From: Alkalihalobacillus deserti
GTDB taxonomy: Bacteria > Bacillota > Bacilli > Bacillales > Bacillaceae_D
Reading direction: 5' to 3'
NCBI RefSeq assembly: GCF_020734105.1
Contig: NZ_JAJAFR010000013.1
Location: 43,819-107,818 of the forward strand
Length of the DNA: 64,000 nucleotides
The notes below the pieces were generated by a model. It saw only the letters and a list, made by a program, of their open reading frames with translations. It searched no databases and was not told the DNA's origin. This document shows positions 1 to 8,412 of the stretch, in pieces (position 1 is the stretch's first letter; each line of letters begins with the position of its first letter). A program made the position numbers and the translations under genes.

Positions 1-101
1 GAAGTTGCTATAATAGAACTGTAAGTATATTTTAGACTTTCAATAACTATTAAGAGTATACTAATTTCACAAGTTAATAAAACTGAAAGGAAACTACTGC
101 T

Positions 102-628
102 ATGAAACATCCATTTTTTCCGGCTATTATTGGCGCGGTCATTAGTTTTGTCATCTTTACATTTGATTATTTCCAATTCAGTCTGATAGAGAAATTTTTA
201 ATGTTTGCGTCGTTTGTGATTATGCCACTAATTATTTTGTTAATTAACAACAAGGATCAAACAAAGTTTCAAAAAAAGATTTATTCCTTCATTACTGTTC
301 TGCATTTTCCTGCAGCACTTCTTTCTTTAGCTTCCCTTATGAGCAACAAAACCTGGGAAACGGGAAATAGCGCTATTTCAGGATCTTTGTCTCTTGCGTG
401 GCTTCTTTTTACTTTCTTACTCGCTTTATATGGATTGCTTCTAATTTTAGAGAAAAAAGAAAAGATCGAAGAAATAGCAATCGGTGCAGAGTTGATTTAT
501 TTTTTTATTGGAGGGATTTGGTATACCCTTTATCAATTTCAATTAACCTTTCTTCTAGTTGATCCTACAGTAAGTGCTTTAAGCTCCGTTCATTTTCATT
601 TTTCATCTGCTATTGTTCCTATTTTTAT
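102..628 (+). pseudogene. yndJ: YndJ-like membrane protein, truncated copy
   Basis: The first roughly 176 codons match the intact YndJ-like gene at 2881-3819 almost residue for residue (shared N-terminus MKHPFFP, shared segment HFHFSSAIVPIF). The match stops abruptly where a 27-nt palindrome begins at 629. The frame stays open to 821, but the tail has no resemblance to the intact copy, so the last third of the protein (several membrane helices) is lost. The upstream region is duplicated as well: the bases around 50-101 closely resemble those around 2822-2880. This is one arm of a gene duplication that decayed by truncation. YndJ proteins are multi-pass membrane proteins of unknown function. 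Confidence 0.8.
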
Positions 629-655
629 AGCGAACAGTGCCTGGCACTGTTCGCT
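629..655. repeat. 27-nt perfect palindrome at the yndJ breakpoint
   Basis: Arms AGCGAACAGTGCC and GGCACTGTTCGCT flank a single T. A shorter version, AACAGTGCC-A-GGCACTGTT followed by CGCT, is at 4065-4087. The palindrome starts exactly where homology to the intact yndJ copy ends. It belongs with other dispersed palindromic elements in this window. Confidence 0.85.
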
Positions 656-804
656 ACAATCTAGAAGTGTTATAGTTTGGTCGAACTCGAAAACGAGAGG
701 ATTATTACAAAACAAACATGAAGTAGCTTGGTTGTTCAGTAAGTTATCATTACCGTTGCAGGAAATCTATATATATAGAAAAAAGCTAACAGGAGTAGAG
801 GCAA

Positions 805-2088
805 TTGGACAAACAAAATAGCAGATTCAGATGGGTTGTATTGGCTTCTGTATTGTTTACTTACTTATTAATGTCAAGCCAACGAACAGCCCCGGGATTG
901 ATTACGGACCAGGTTATGAGGGATTTCCATGTAACAGCATCAACGATTGGGTTACTGACCAGTATACAATTTTTTGTATACACTAGTTTGCAAATTCCAA
1001 TGGGGATTTTGGCTGATCGGTTTGGGCCCAATATCTTTCTGATTATAGGTGCGATACTTACAGGTTTAGGCACAATCATTTATAGTCTTGGTACACATGA
1101 ATTTGTCTTGTTTTTTGCCAGAATACTTACGGGAATTGGGGATGCGACCATCTGGGTCAATATGGTATTAATATTAAGCCAATGGTTTAAAGTAAAGGAA
1201 TTTGTTCGATTAATTGGCCTAGCGGGAATGACAGGAAGTCTTGGGTTCCTTTTAGCGACAGTTCCTTTCTCCGCATGGATTAACTTTCTTGGTTGGAGGA
1301 CAGCATTTTTTTCGGCGGGACTGCTATTATGTATACTTGGCATTCTCCTATTTTTTGTACTTATAAAAAAACCAAAACAAATCTTTCTTAATGATTCAGT
1401 ATCTGTAAGAAATGAGAAACAACAACCACGTGAAAAAACCTTGGTTTTACTGCGAAGAATATTTTCGAATCGGCAGGCATGGGCTTTATTCTTTTGTCAC
1501 TTTGGCGTTGTTGGTGGATATGTGGGATTTATCAGTTCGTGGGCAGTGCCTTATGGGATGAATATGTATGGCATGACACGTTCAGATGCGAGTCAACTCA
1601 TAATGATTGGTCTGATTGGGGCTCTTATTGGTGCTCCTCTAACAAGTTGGATCTCAAGTCGGCTGGAAACTATTAAATGCCCTTATGTTGTTGTTCATAT
1701 CACTATTTTATTGAGTTGGTCAGCTTTCCTTTTATTTAAAGGGAACCCACCATTTGTTATGCTCATTGTGCTTTTCTTTTTAATTGGCTTCGGATTTGGT
1801 GCAAGTGCCTTAACTTTTTCAGTCGTTCGTCAATCTTTTCCAATAATTGAATCTGGTATTGTCTCCGGGTTTGCAAATACAGGTGGATTTCTAAGTGCTG
1901 TATTGCTGCCAGGTATTTTTGGCAATGTATTGGATCATTTTCAGGTGGCTTCAGGCAGTATGAGTGATGGATATTACTACGGTTTCATCATTCCAGTGAT
2001 CTTTTCAATGATTGGCTTGCTTGGGGTGCTTTCTATTAAGGAAAAACGTCAGGATGCAGGACATAAAACGAATAGCCACTCATCTTAG
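805..2088 (+). CDS. MFS transporter
   Basis: A 427-residue protein with about 12 hydrophobic helices and a basic middle loop (around residues 195-215), the usual layout of a major facilitator. The loop between helices 2 and 3 carries a GxLADRFGP motif (near residue 69), the MFS signature A. The start is TTG with AGGAG at 791-795, nine bases upstream. The N-terminus resembles sugar-acid/phosphate or nitrate/cyanate-type MFS carriers, but the substrate cannot be read from sequence. It follows the truncated yndJ and has no obvious operon partner. Confidence 0.85.
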   Translation: MDKQNSRFRWVVLASVLFTYLLMSSQRTAPGLITDQVMRDFHVTASTIGLLTSIQFFVYTSLQIPMGILADRFGPNIFLIIGAILTGLGTIIYSLGTHEFVLFFARILTGIGDATIWVNMVLILSQWFKVKEFVRLIGLAGMTGSLGFLLATVPFSAWINFLGWRTAFFSAGLLLCILGILLFFVLIKKPKQIFLNDSVSVRNEKQQPREKTLVLLRRIFSNRQAWALFFCHFGVVGGYVGFISSWAVPYGMNMYGMTRSDASQLIMIGLIGALIGAPLTSWISSRLETIKCPYVVVHITILLSWSAFLLFKGNPPFVMLIVLFFLIGFGFGASALTFSVVRQSFPIIESGIVSGFANTGGFLSAVLLPGIFGNVLDHFQVASGSMSDGYYYGFIIPVIFSMIGLLGVLSIKEKRQDAGHKTNSHSS

Positions 2089-2091
2089 AGA

Positions 2092-2136
2092 AGCATGGGG
2101 ACGGTTCTTACATGGGTCATTCGGAAGTTTTGCTCA
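2092..2136. repeat. Dispersed repeat, GGGGACGGTTCTT type
   Basis: The segment with GGGGACGGTTCTT followed by CGGAAGTTTTGC recurs with small changes at about 42505-42552. The reverse complement of its first part (GAACCGTCCCC) is at 43311-43321. It has no coding capacity. Confidence 0.6.
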
Positions 2137-2197
2137 AATTATGGGCTCTAAGTGGAGTGTAAATGGTTAATATCGGAAGAGCATCTTACTTCTGATA

Positions 2198-2722
2198 CTA
2201 ATCGCAAAATTTTTGAATGCCCGAGAAGTCTGGTAAATTATCCACTGCAGAGAATGGACCATCAATCTCAGTGACCATCTCACTTTGTTTGTTAATAAAT
2301 CCATTTTTATATGTTCCTCTAAATACGCTTACAGCGGCTAAGCCATTTAAAAAGTTTTCTGCACGATCATACTCTGGTTCTATCACAAAATCCCCACTAT
2401 CGTTAACAAATCCACTTTTGGTTACTCCATCTACCCACCTACTCACTTTTCCTAAATCTACCGAAAAATCAAATGTCTGGCCAATTTGAGGTTTAATGAC
2501 AACCACGCCCTGTTTATTGATATAACCATACAATTCAGTTTCCGGATCCCTAAAACTAAAGAGAGAAGTGTCTGCCACCTCTACCTTAGGTGACTTACTA
2601 ACGGGCAATTCTTTTTCTTTTGTTTCTAGTTCTATTTCTACAGGTTCACTGATTTGTTCATCATGATTGCAAGCAATTAAACTACTCATTGTTAAGAGAA
2701 CTATTCATAAATGTTTTTTCAT
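2198..2722 (-). pseudogene. WG-repeat lipoprotein with in-frame stop in the signal peptide
   Basis: The body contains WG-type repeats (YGYINKQGVVVIKP, SGFVNDSGDFVIEP, NGFINKQ). A good ribosome site (GAGGAATT) precedes an ATG at 2722, which reads MKKHL, then TGA at 2707-2705, then IVLLTMSSLIACNHDE. This is clearly a lipoprotein signal peptide with lipobox LIAC, interrupted at codon 6 by one stop, probably a former TGG. An internal ATG at 2689 would give 163 residues but only a stub of the signal sequence. Without the leader the protein could not be exported normally. WG-repeat proteins are surface or periplasmic proteins of poorly known function. Confidence 0.75.
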
Positions 2723-2880
2723 AATTCCTCATCTTTTTTTCTGATCAAAAAAACGCCACACCATCATAATCAATAAAAAGACGAGTGTTGCTTTTGCTGT
2801 TATCTTCAATGTAGACTATTAAAAGTTATTAAGAGTATACTATTTTCACAAGCTATGAGACAGAAAGGAAACCACATGAT

Positions 2881-3819
2881 ATGAAACATCCATTTTTTCC
2901 GTCTATTATTGGAGGAATCATTAGTTTTGCAATCTTTACATTTGACTATTTCCAATTTAGTCTGATAGAAAAATATTTAATGTTTGCCTCTTTTGTGATA
3001 TTACCACTAGTTATTTTATTAATTAATAACAAGGAGCAAACAAAGATTCAACAAAATATTTATTATTTCATAAAAGTACTACATTTTCCTGCAGCACTTT
3101 TTTCTTTAACTTCCCTTATGTGCAACAAAATCTGGGAATTAGATAATAATGTAATTTCAGGAGCTTTGTCTCTTGGATGGCTCCTATTTACTTTTTTACT
3201 CGCTTTATATGGGGTGCTTCTAATTTCGGAGAAAAAAGAAAAGATAGAAGAAATTGCAATCGGTGCAGGACTAATTTATTTTTTTATTGGAGGTATTTGG
3301 TATACCCTTTATCAATATCAACTTAACTTTCTACATGTTGATCCTACAATAAGTGCTTTAAGCTCCGTTCATTTTCATTTTTCATCTGCTATTGTTCCTA
3401 TTTTTATCGGAATGCTAGGACGAATCTTGGTCAAAAAAAGTTGGTATAACTGGTTAGTTGGAATTGACATAATCGGACCAATCTTGATTGCCATCGGGAT
3501 TGTCTTTTCTAAACCACTAGAGATAATTGGTGTAAGCCTTTTTGCCTGCAATATTATCATTTATAGTATCTATCTGCTTTTGAAAATAAGAAAAAGATTT
3601 GAAATACGTAGTGGAAACTTATTTTTAACCCTTTCCACAGTTGCTTTTTACAGTATTATTGTCATTTCAATTTGTTATCCGATAGCGAAAAAGTTTTTTC
3701 CCTTAACCATTTTGGATATGGTACCTATATACGGATCGTTACATGCGTTTGGATTTGTGTTATTAGGACTGTTAGGATGGATTTTAATGATGTCTTCCTA
3801 CCCCCATAAAACAAGCTAA
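2881..3819 (+). CDS. yndJ: YndJ-like integral membrane protein
   Basis: 312 residues with about 9-10 hydrophobic helices and conserved segments shared with the truncated copy at 102-628. It is recognised as the YndJ family (the Bacillus subtilis member is longer), whose role is unknown. The start ATG follows GAAAGGAAACC at a short distance. A TATACT-like -10 element lies about 40 bases upstream and is also present before the first copy. A hairpin lies just after the stop. Confidence 0.8.
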   Translation: MKHPFFPSIIGGIISFAIFTFDYFQFSLIEKYLMFASFVILPLVILLINNKEQTKIQQNIYYFIKVLHFPAALFSLTSLMCNKIWELDNNVISGALSLGWLLFTFLLALYGVLLISEKKEKIEEIAIGAGLIYFFIGGIWYTLYQYQLNFLHVDPTISALSSVHFHFSSAIVPIFIGMLGRILVKKSWYNWLVGIDIIGPILIAIGIVFSKPLEIIGVSLFACNIIIYSIYLLLKIRKRFEIRSGNLFLTLSTVAFYSIIVISICYPIAKKFFPLTILDMVPIYGSLHAFGFVLLGLLGWILMMSSYPHKTS

Positions 3820-3832
3820 TAAAAAAGGTACG

Positions 3833-3864
3833 AGTCCCTTGGTACATTAATGTTTCAAGGGACT
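3833..3864 (-). terminator. Hairpin between convergent genes
   Basis: A 9-bp perfect stem AGTCCCTTG / CAAGGGACT with a 14-nt loop lies between yndJ (plus) and dprA (minus). On the minus strand it is followed after about six bases by a T run (A-run at 3821-3826). It could end the dprA transcript; the gap between stem and T run makes it imperfect. Confidence 0.4.
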
Positions 3865-4064
3865 TGCACTAGTGTGTTTAAAGGATCTACTCACCAAAAG
3901 CAATTTAAATCGACAAATCGCACTGTTAATTGTAATTGTAAAATTTAGTTACTATCTATTAATACGGATGTTTCCACCACTTTCAGTTATCACTAAATGG
4001 GGGTCTGGCACCTTAAATTCAGTCGTAGTCCTGAGGCACATTTATAGTTGATAATTATGCTGCC

Positions 4065-4083
4065 AACAGTGCCAGGCACTGTT
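4065..4083. repeat. Short AACAGTGCC palindrome
   Basis: Perfect inverted repeat AACAGTGCC-A-GGCACTGTT followed by CGCT, a second copy of the element found at the yndJ breakpoint (629-655). It lies just past the 3' end of the DprA-like gene. Confidence 0.75.
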
Positions 4084-4099
4084 CGCTAGTATCTTTTAT

Positions 4100-5230
4100 T
4101 TATTCCAAAAAACTTTCTAAACTTAACTGCTCATGTACCATATGTTTTTTCGGATTGTTATCTTGTGAATACCCCTTTTGGTTCTTGTAGTATTCGGCTG
4201 AAATGTCCATAAACTTTTTTGTTATTGTGTCTTTATCTAATCCCTTGACTGAAGCTAATTTGATTAAAGATAAAATCTGGTCATCAATATCAGTTAAGGA
4301 CTGATTTTCCTGAGACACATCCTGCTTAAAAATCTGTTCAAATGAGGTGAATTCGCTTGCAAGTCCTTCTGTCTTTAATTTCTCTACTCCCACACTATTA
4401 CCGATGACAAAAAGAGGAGACCATTTGTTTTTCAAATTTTCTTTTACACCTTCCCAGGTACCGCTTGATTTCTTTCCTGATATCTTTGATGAAGAAACAA
4501 CTACAGCATCAGAGGGCGCATGTATAAATTTATTTCGTTGCATGGCATAAGATCCCGAGAAGGGGGCATCAAGTTTTTGAGCCGACATTAAAAGCAAATT
4601 CCCATTTGATATATGATTCCGTATATTGCTTTTTTTGACCCATTTCGCTAACCCTTCAGAAGGAAAGATGATTGCTTTTCCACCATTCTCAAGAGTAGCT
4701 TCAACCGCTGTAGTGTCGATTCCCCTTGCACCACCTGATACAATGACTACTCCATATGAAGCTGCCTTTTTTGAAATTTCAGCTGTTTGTTGCAGTTCAA
4801 CATTGTTTGCATCTCTCGCTCCAACGACACCTAAGGTACGATGTGACAAAATCGATGGATCACCAGCATAATAGAAGAAAGGCGGTATGAATTTTTGAGT
4901 TAATTTTTTTAATCGATAAGGCATTTGGGCGCGAAACATAATGCCATAACCTTGGTGAACGATTTCTTTTAATTCTATTATGGATACACCTAGTTTTTGC
5001 CGAGATACAATTTTTTTTATAATTCTATCTTTCTGTGTCTCCGTTGTTTTAGTTAGGACGTTATCCATTTCAACAGTAGATAAATCAAATAATACCTCCG
5101 GCTGCATATTTTGCTCGCTCAATGATTTTACAACCGCATTCCACTCTATAATCGTTAATGGCGTCGTTTTTGTCTGTGTAAGTTGCGCACAAAAAAGATA
5201 AATGGCAAGTTCATTATTTGTAAATTCCAT
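4100..5230 (-). CDS. DprA/Smf-like SLOG-domain protein paired with RecQ
   Basis: About 376 residues. The middle part (roughly 120-290) is a DprA-type Rossmann fold: TLGVVGARDAN, then SGGARGIDTTAVEATL, which corresponds to the DprA SGxARGID motif, then a later region with NKFIHAPSDAVVVSS. DprA binds single-stranded DNA and loads RecA during transformation. The His usually found after GID in DprA is missing here. ATG 5230 is preferred over the GTG at 5239 because the GAGGTG ribosome site is six bases before it. The gene starts 14 nt after the stop of the RecQ-like gene, so the two are almost certainly co-transcribed. This is not the housekeeping dprA context (topA/rnhB); it looks like a dedicated partner of the helicase. 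Confidence 0.8.
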   Translation of the reverse strand: MEFTNNELAIYLFCAQLTQTKTTPLTIIEWNAVVKSLSEQNMQPEVLFDLSTVEMDNVLTKTTETQKDRIIKKIVSRQKLGVSIIELKEIVHQGYGIMFRAQMPYRLKKLTQKFIPPFFYYAGDPSILSHRTLGVVGARDANNVELQQTAEISKKAASYGVVIVSGGARGIDTTAVEATLENGGKAIIFPSEGLAKWVKKSNIRNHISNGNLLLMSAQKLDAPFSGSYAMQRNKFIHAPSDAVVVSSSKISGKKSSGTWEGVKENLKNKWSPLFVIGNSVGVEKLKTEGLASEFTSFEQIFKQDVSQENQSLTDIDDQILSLIKLASVKGLDKDTITKKFMDISAEYYKNQKGYSQDNNPKKHMVHEQLSLESFLE

Positions 5231-5244
5231 GACGTACACCTCAT

Positions 5245-7299
5245 TTATTCACTACCGCTCGTATCTGAAAGTGCAAACGGCGTTACAGTAATATTTTCAT
5301 ACTTCTCCCCCAGAATTTCAGCTGCAACTGTAAAAGTCCATTTTGAATCTACGAAATCATCTACTAATAGGATGTTTTGATTGTTAAGATCTATTTCATC
5401 TTTTAGATACAAATGATCACGGACACTTTGCTCTTGAAGTATGCTGTTAAGAAGTGACTTTTGTTCTGGCTCATTTTGCTCTTTAGAGAATATATGTGCA
5501 TATAAACATTGTAGTTCGTTTGCTAATCGTTTTGCAAACTCTGGAACAAGCTCTTTCCTTCTATTTGATGGAATTGGCACAATAACTAAATCGCTGATAA
5601 TTATGCCTTTTTCTCTCAAGAACCTTCTTAGTTTGTCAGCTGAAGCTTTTACTAAAAGATCTGAAAATTCATTATCAATGTATTTTCCTCGTCTAGCCTC
5701 TTGCCCAATTTGCTCATGGTAATAACTCAACGCGAACCCTTTTTCGTGTTTAAATGAAAGTCTTTTATTAGTAACGAAGGATTTTTTTCGGGGTTCTATG
5801 ATGATGTAATTCATCTTAAAGAAATCCGAAACCCTATCAACCTCGGCATGACTGACGTGATCATCAGTATAACTCCAATCCTCCCCTAAGCATGTACTGC
5901 ATTTTTCGCACATTCTTGAATTCGGATCATCTAATGCCTTTGTTAAAAATGCCATTTGGCAGTCTTTGGTTTGTTGGAATTGAACAAGTTCTTGATATTC
6001 GCGAATCTTTATCTGAATGATAGAATCATAATAGGCTTGCTGATTTTCATATGGTTTCAAGGTACGGTGATAGCGTGAATTTGAATCTTTTCTTATGAAA
6101 CCTTCAATTGATAATAATTTAAGTATTTGGTCAAGTGTAGTTGATTTGATATTCATTACTTGCTCAAGTATGGATTTCTTTACCTCATCGTTTTCACTGA
6201 GATAGTTGATCACCTGATAAATGTCTTCTTGTTTTGGAAATGAGTTATACATAAAATAATCATTAATTCGGTTTTCTTCATTTCCACCATAAAGTAGCAC
6301 ACAAATCGCATCATCAATTCCACGACCGGCTCTACCGATTTGTTGATAATGTTCAACCACCGATTTAGGCGTGTAATAATGAATAACGAAGCTGATATCA
6401 TCCTTATCAAATCCCATCCCTAAAGCTATGGTAGAAACAAGAACTTTGATTTCATTATTAATTAATCCACTCTCTAATTCAATCTTTTTCTCTTCTTTAA
6501 GACCACTGTGATAAGCACTTGCATTAATTGAATTCTGCCTAAGCCACATCGCCAGGCGTTCACACTCTTTAATGGTAGTGGCGTAAATTATACCTGCACC
6601 TTCTAGCTTACGTATATTCTTAGCCAACCAAGCATATTTTTCTTCTGCAGAAGGAAGATATAGTTTATGTAGATGAAGGGATTCTCGTTGCAAATCACCT
6701 CGTATCACTTCGCAGTCTCCTAATTGTTTTGCGACATCTTCAATTACTCGGTTATTGGCTGTTGCCGTAGTCGCCAATACAGGAATGTTTTTCGGGAGTA
6801 TTTGAATTAGAGAGTGAATACGTCTATAATCAGGCCTAAAATCATGACCCCAGTCCGAAATACAATGGGCTTCATCAACAACGAATAATCCTACTTCAAG
6901 TTGTGAAAGCAATTCAATAAAAGCATTATTTTGTAATTGCTCTGGAGTTATAAAGAGGACATCACACGCACCAGTGTTGCATCGATTTATTACCTCTTTC
7001 TTTTCCCCATTTGTTTTATTAACTTGACTATTAATACATTCTGCAACGATTCCATATTTTTCTGTACTAGTAATCTGGTTTCTTGTAAGTGCCAACAGGG
7101 GACTGATAATTAGTGTTACACCTTCTCCTTGTTCTCGAAGAATTTTTGTTGCTAAAAAATAAACTAAGCTCTTCCCCCACCCTGTCTTCTGAACAACAAG
7201 AACACGCTTTTTCTTTATGATACGATCAATGGCTTGGTCCTGACCAGAGCGGAAAGACGCATCAGGTCCAAATACTTGTTTTAATTTCGTTAAGTACAT
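5245..7299 (-). CDS. RecQ-family helicase with C-terminal phosphoribosyltransferase domain
   Basis: About 684 residues. The N-terminal half is a RecQ-type superfamily 2 helicase: Walker A QKTGWGKS (near residue 40), VVDEAHCISDWGHDFR (DEAH box plus aromatic-rich loop), and motif VI QQIGRAGR. A four-cysteine cluster (MCEKCSTCLG plus an upstream Cys) matches the RecQ zinc module. The last 150 residues carry VIVPIPSNRRKELV and NILLVDDFVDSKWT, the PRPP loop of a ComFC-type phosphoribosyltransferase. Similar helicase-PRTase proteins are common in actinobacteria. The ATG at 7299 has AAGGGTG upstream; a GTG at 7308 is the alternative. It is the first gene of a two-gene operon with the DprA-like protein. 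A helicase plus PRTase plus DprA parallels ComFA, ComFC and DprA of competence, suggesting work on incoming or damaged DNA. Confidence 0.85.
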   Translation of the reverse strand: MYLTKLKQVFGPDASFRSGQDQAIDRIIKKKRVLVVQKTGWGKSLVYFLATKILREQGEGVTLIISPLLALTRNQITSTEKYGIVAECINSQVNKTNGEKKEVINRCNTGACDVLFITPEQLQNNAFIELLSQLEVGLFVVDEAHCISDWGHDFRPDYRRIHSLIQILPKNIPVLATTATANNRVIEDVAKQLGDCEVIRGDLQRESLHLHKLYLPSAEEKYAWLAKNIRKLEGAGIIYATTIKECERLAMWLRQNSINASAYHSGLKEEKKIELESGLINNEIKVLVSTIALGMGFDKDDISFVIHYYTPKSVVEHYQQIGRAGRGIDDAICVLLYGGNEENRINDYFMYNSFPKQEDIYQVINYLSENDEVKKSILEQVMNIKSTTLDQILKLLSIEGFIRKDSNSRYHRTLKPYENQQAYYDSIIQIKIREYQELVQFQQTKDCQMAFLTKALDDPNSRMCEKCSTCLGEDWSYTDDHVSHAEVDRVSDFFKMNYIIIEPRKKSFVTNKRLSFKHEKGFALSYYHEQIGQEARRGKYIDNEFSDLLVKASADKLRRFLREKGIIISDLVIVPIPSNRRKELVPEFAKRLANELQCLYAHIFSKEQNEPEQKSLLNSILQEQSVRDHLYLKDEIDLNNQNILLVDDFVDSKWTFTVAAEILGEKYENITVTPFALSDTSGSE

Positions 7300-7370
7300 C
7301 GTTATCACCCTTTCACAGATTCGTCACCTATTACTATAAAAAGGGGCTTGATCACCCTTTTTCTAATCCA

Positions 7371-7482
7371 TTACACCAGAAAATCATTCTTATCTACTAG
7401 GAAGTCTTCTACTTTACTTAATTTACGTTGAATGGTTATTGTCTTAATCGAGACTCGCTCTATATTAGTACTAGCATTTAGG
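7371..7482 (-). pseudogene. rmuC: C-terminal fragment of rmuC (copy 1)
   Basis: Minus-strand codons read NIERVSIKTITIQRKLSKVE and end in DKNDFLV then stop at 7371. This aligns with the RmuC tail at 13694-13930 (MERVSSKTRNIERKLSKVQ, ENDFLVLID). Only the last 36 codons are left. RmuC is a predicted nuclease-like protein limiting DNA inversions. With the second copy it brackets the 7.5-13.7 kb block. Confidence 0.7.
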
Positions 7483-7677
7483 CACAAACCTTACAAGTGC
7501 TTGCGAGTTATCTGAGGGAGGATAAATTGTCACTGCTTCCTTATGAAAGCTGTTAAACTTTTTTAGATTATTTCAAAACAATACTTTTGCACTTCCAAAT
7601 CCAAACTTTTTTTCTTAGACTGAAGTGTCGTAATTAACCCCTAATTGTCACGATAAACATTTGAACTAACTCTTATT

Positions 7678-8023
7678 CTATAACTCCCAACCACTTATAA
7701 CATCAGTCACAACACCATTTCCAACAAAAAATATTACAATACCTAATGATGATAAAAACGGTTGAATATTGCCAATAAACTCCCTATGGTCACTATTATC
7801 TGGAATTGCTATTCCTGTTATATTCATATATATCTAATTTGTGCATCGATATTGTTTCTGCTGTTGCATAAAGAAGTTCCGAAATATGAACCTTTATCTG
7901 ACTTCTATCAAACTGTTTACCATACTTTTTAGAAGAAGGCTCTGAACTTGTTCCACCAACCGCTTCAATATAGAGCATTCTTGCTAAATCTGCCCCTTCC
8001 TTTTTATTTTCACAAAATAGATT
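7678..8023 (-). pseudogene. Unidentified gene remnant with frame changes
   Basis: On the minus strand an open stretch from about 8023 reads ENKKEGADLARMLYIEAVGG and runs to 7796. A second frame, which could begin at ATG 7827 with MNITGIAIPDNS, continues to a stop at 7678 with a hydrophobic segment (FLSSLGIVIFFVGNGVV). The two overlap by about 30 bases in different frames. There is no start codon or ribosome site for the upstream part. Either one protein was split by a frameshift or two small genes remain. I do not recognise the family. Confidence 0.35.
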
Positions 8024-8106
8024 CTAATATTTCTAATTTATTAAAAAAGTAGTACATGATAAAGTTTACTTGGATCACGACAGAACTTCTAGAAAAAAGA
8101 AAGTAG

Positions 8107-8412
8107 GTGTTATTAGATGTTATTAATGCTGTTTGTTCAGAGCTTGAAGAAAAGGGTTATGTTATTGTCAAACGAAAAAAAGAAATTAGACACAATGGTA
8201 AAAATATTATTGCTTCACAAACTCCATTTCTTGAAGTATTTTTATTAGCCTATAGAAGCTGTTCTCCAAATAAGATAATACCTGAGATAATGGTGCTAGA
8301 CCTCCTGGTGCACAAACACTTTACTACACTGAGGTCTAGGACATCTGGGACACTTGCCTGTGTTATACTAACCCATCTACTTCCCTCAATAATTCTCCCA
8401 CCTTTTCTTTAA
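8107..8412 (+). CDS. Hypothetical fragment of doubtful reality
   Basis: A GTG-started frame whose first 65 codons look protein-like (MLLDVINAVCSELEEKGY, charged and helical), but whose 3' part runs through an inverted repeat at 8296-8339 and into the end of the sirtuin gene on the other strand. The upstream AAAGTAGGTG is only a weak ribosome site. It is probably the 5' remainder of a gene cut off near 8270. Confidence 0.25.
   Translation: MLLDVINAVCSELEEKGYVIVKRKKEIRHNGKNIIASQTPFLEVFLLAYRSCSPNKIIPEIMVLDLLVHKHFTTLRSRTSGTLACVILTHLLPSIILPPFL
8296..8339. repeat. Inverted repeat CTAGACCTC / GAGGTCTAG
   Basis: Nine-base perfect arms separated by 26 nt lie between a gene remnant and the 3' end of the sirtuin gene. 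There is no T run, so it is not a convincing terminator; it may mark the edge of an inserted block. Confidence 0.4.

Noticed and set aside
861..1343. Open frames antisense to the MFS gene
   Set aside because: Shadows of a clear transporter gene; no ribosome sites and unnatural composition.
4100..5230. Housekeeping dprA
   Set aside because: Context is a RecQ-PRTase operon rather than sucCD-dprA-topA, and the Rossmann motif deviates; called a DprA-like paralogue.
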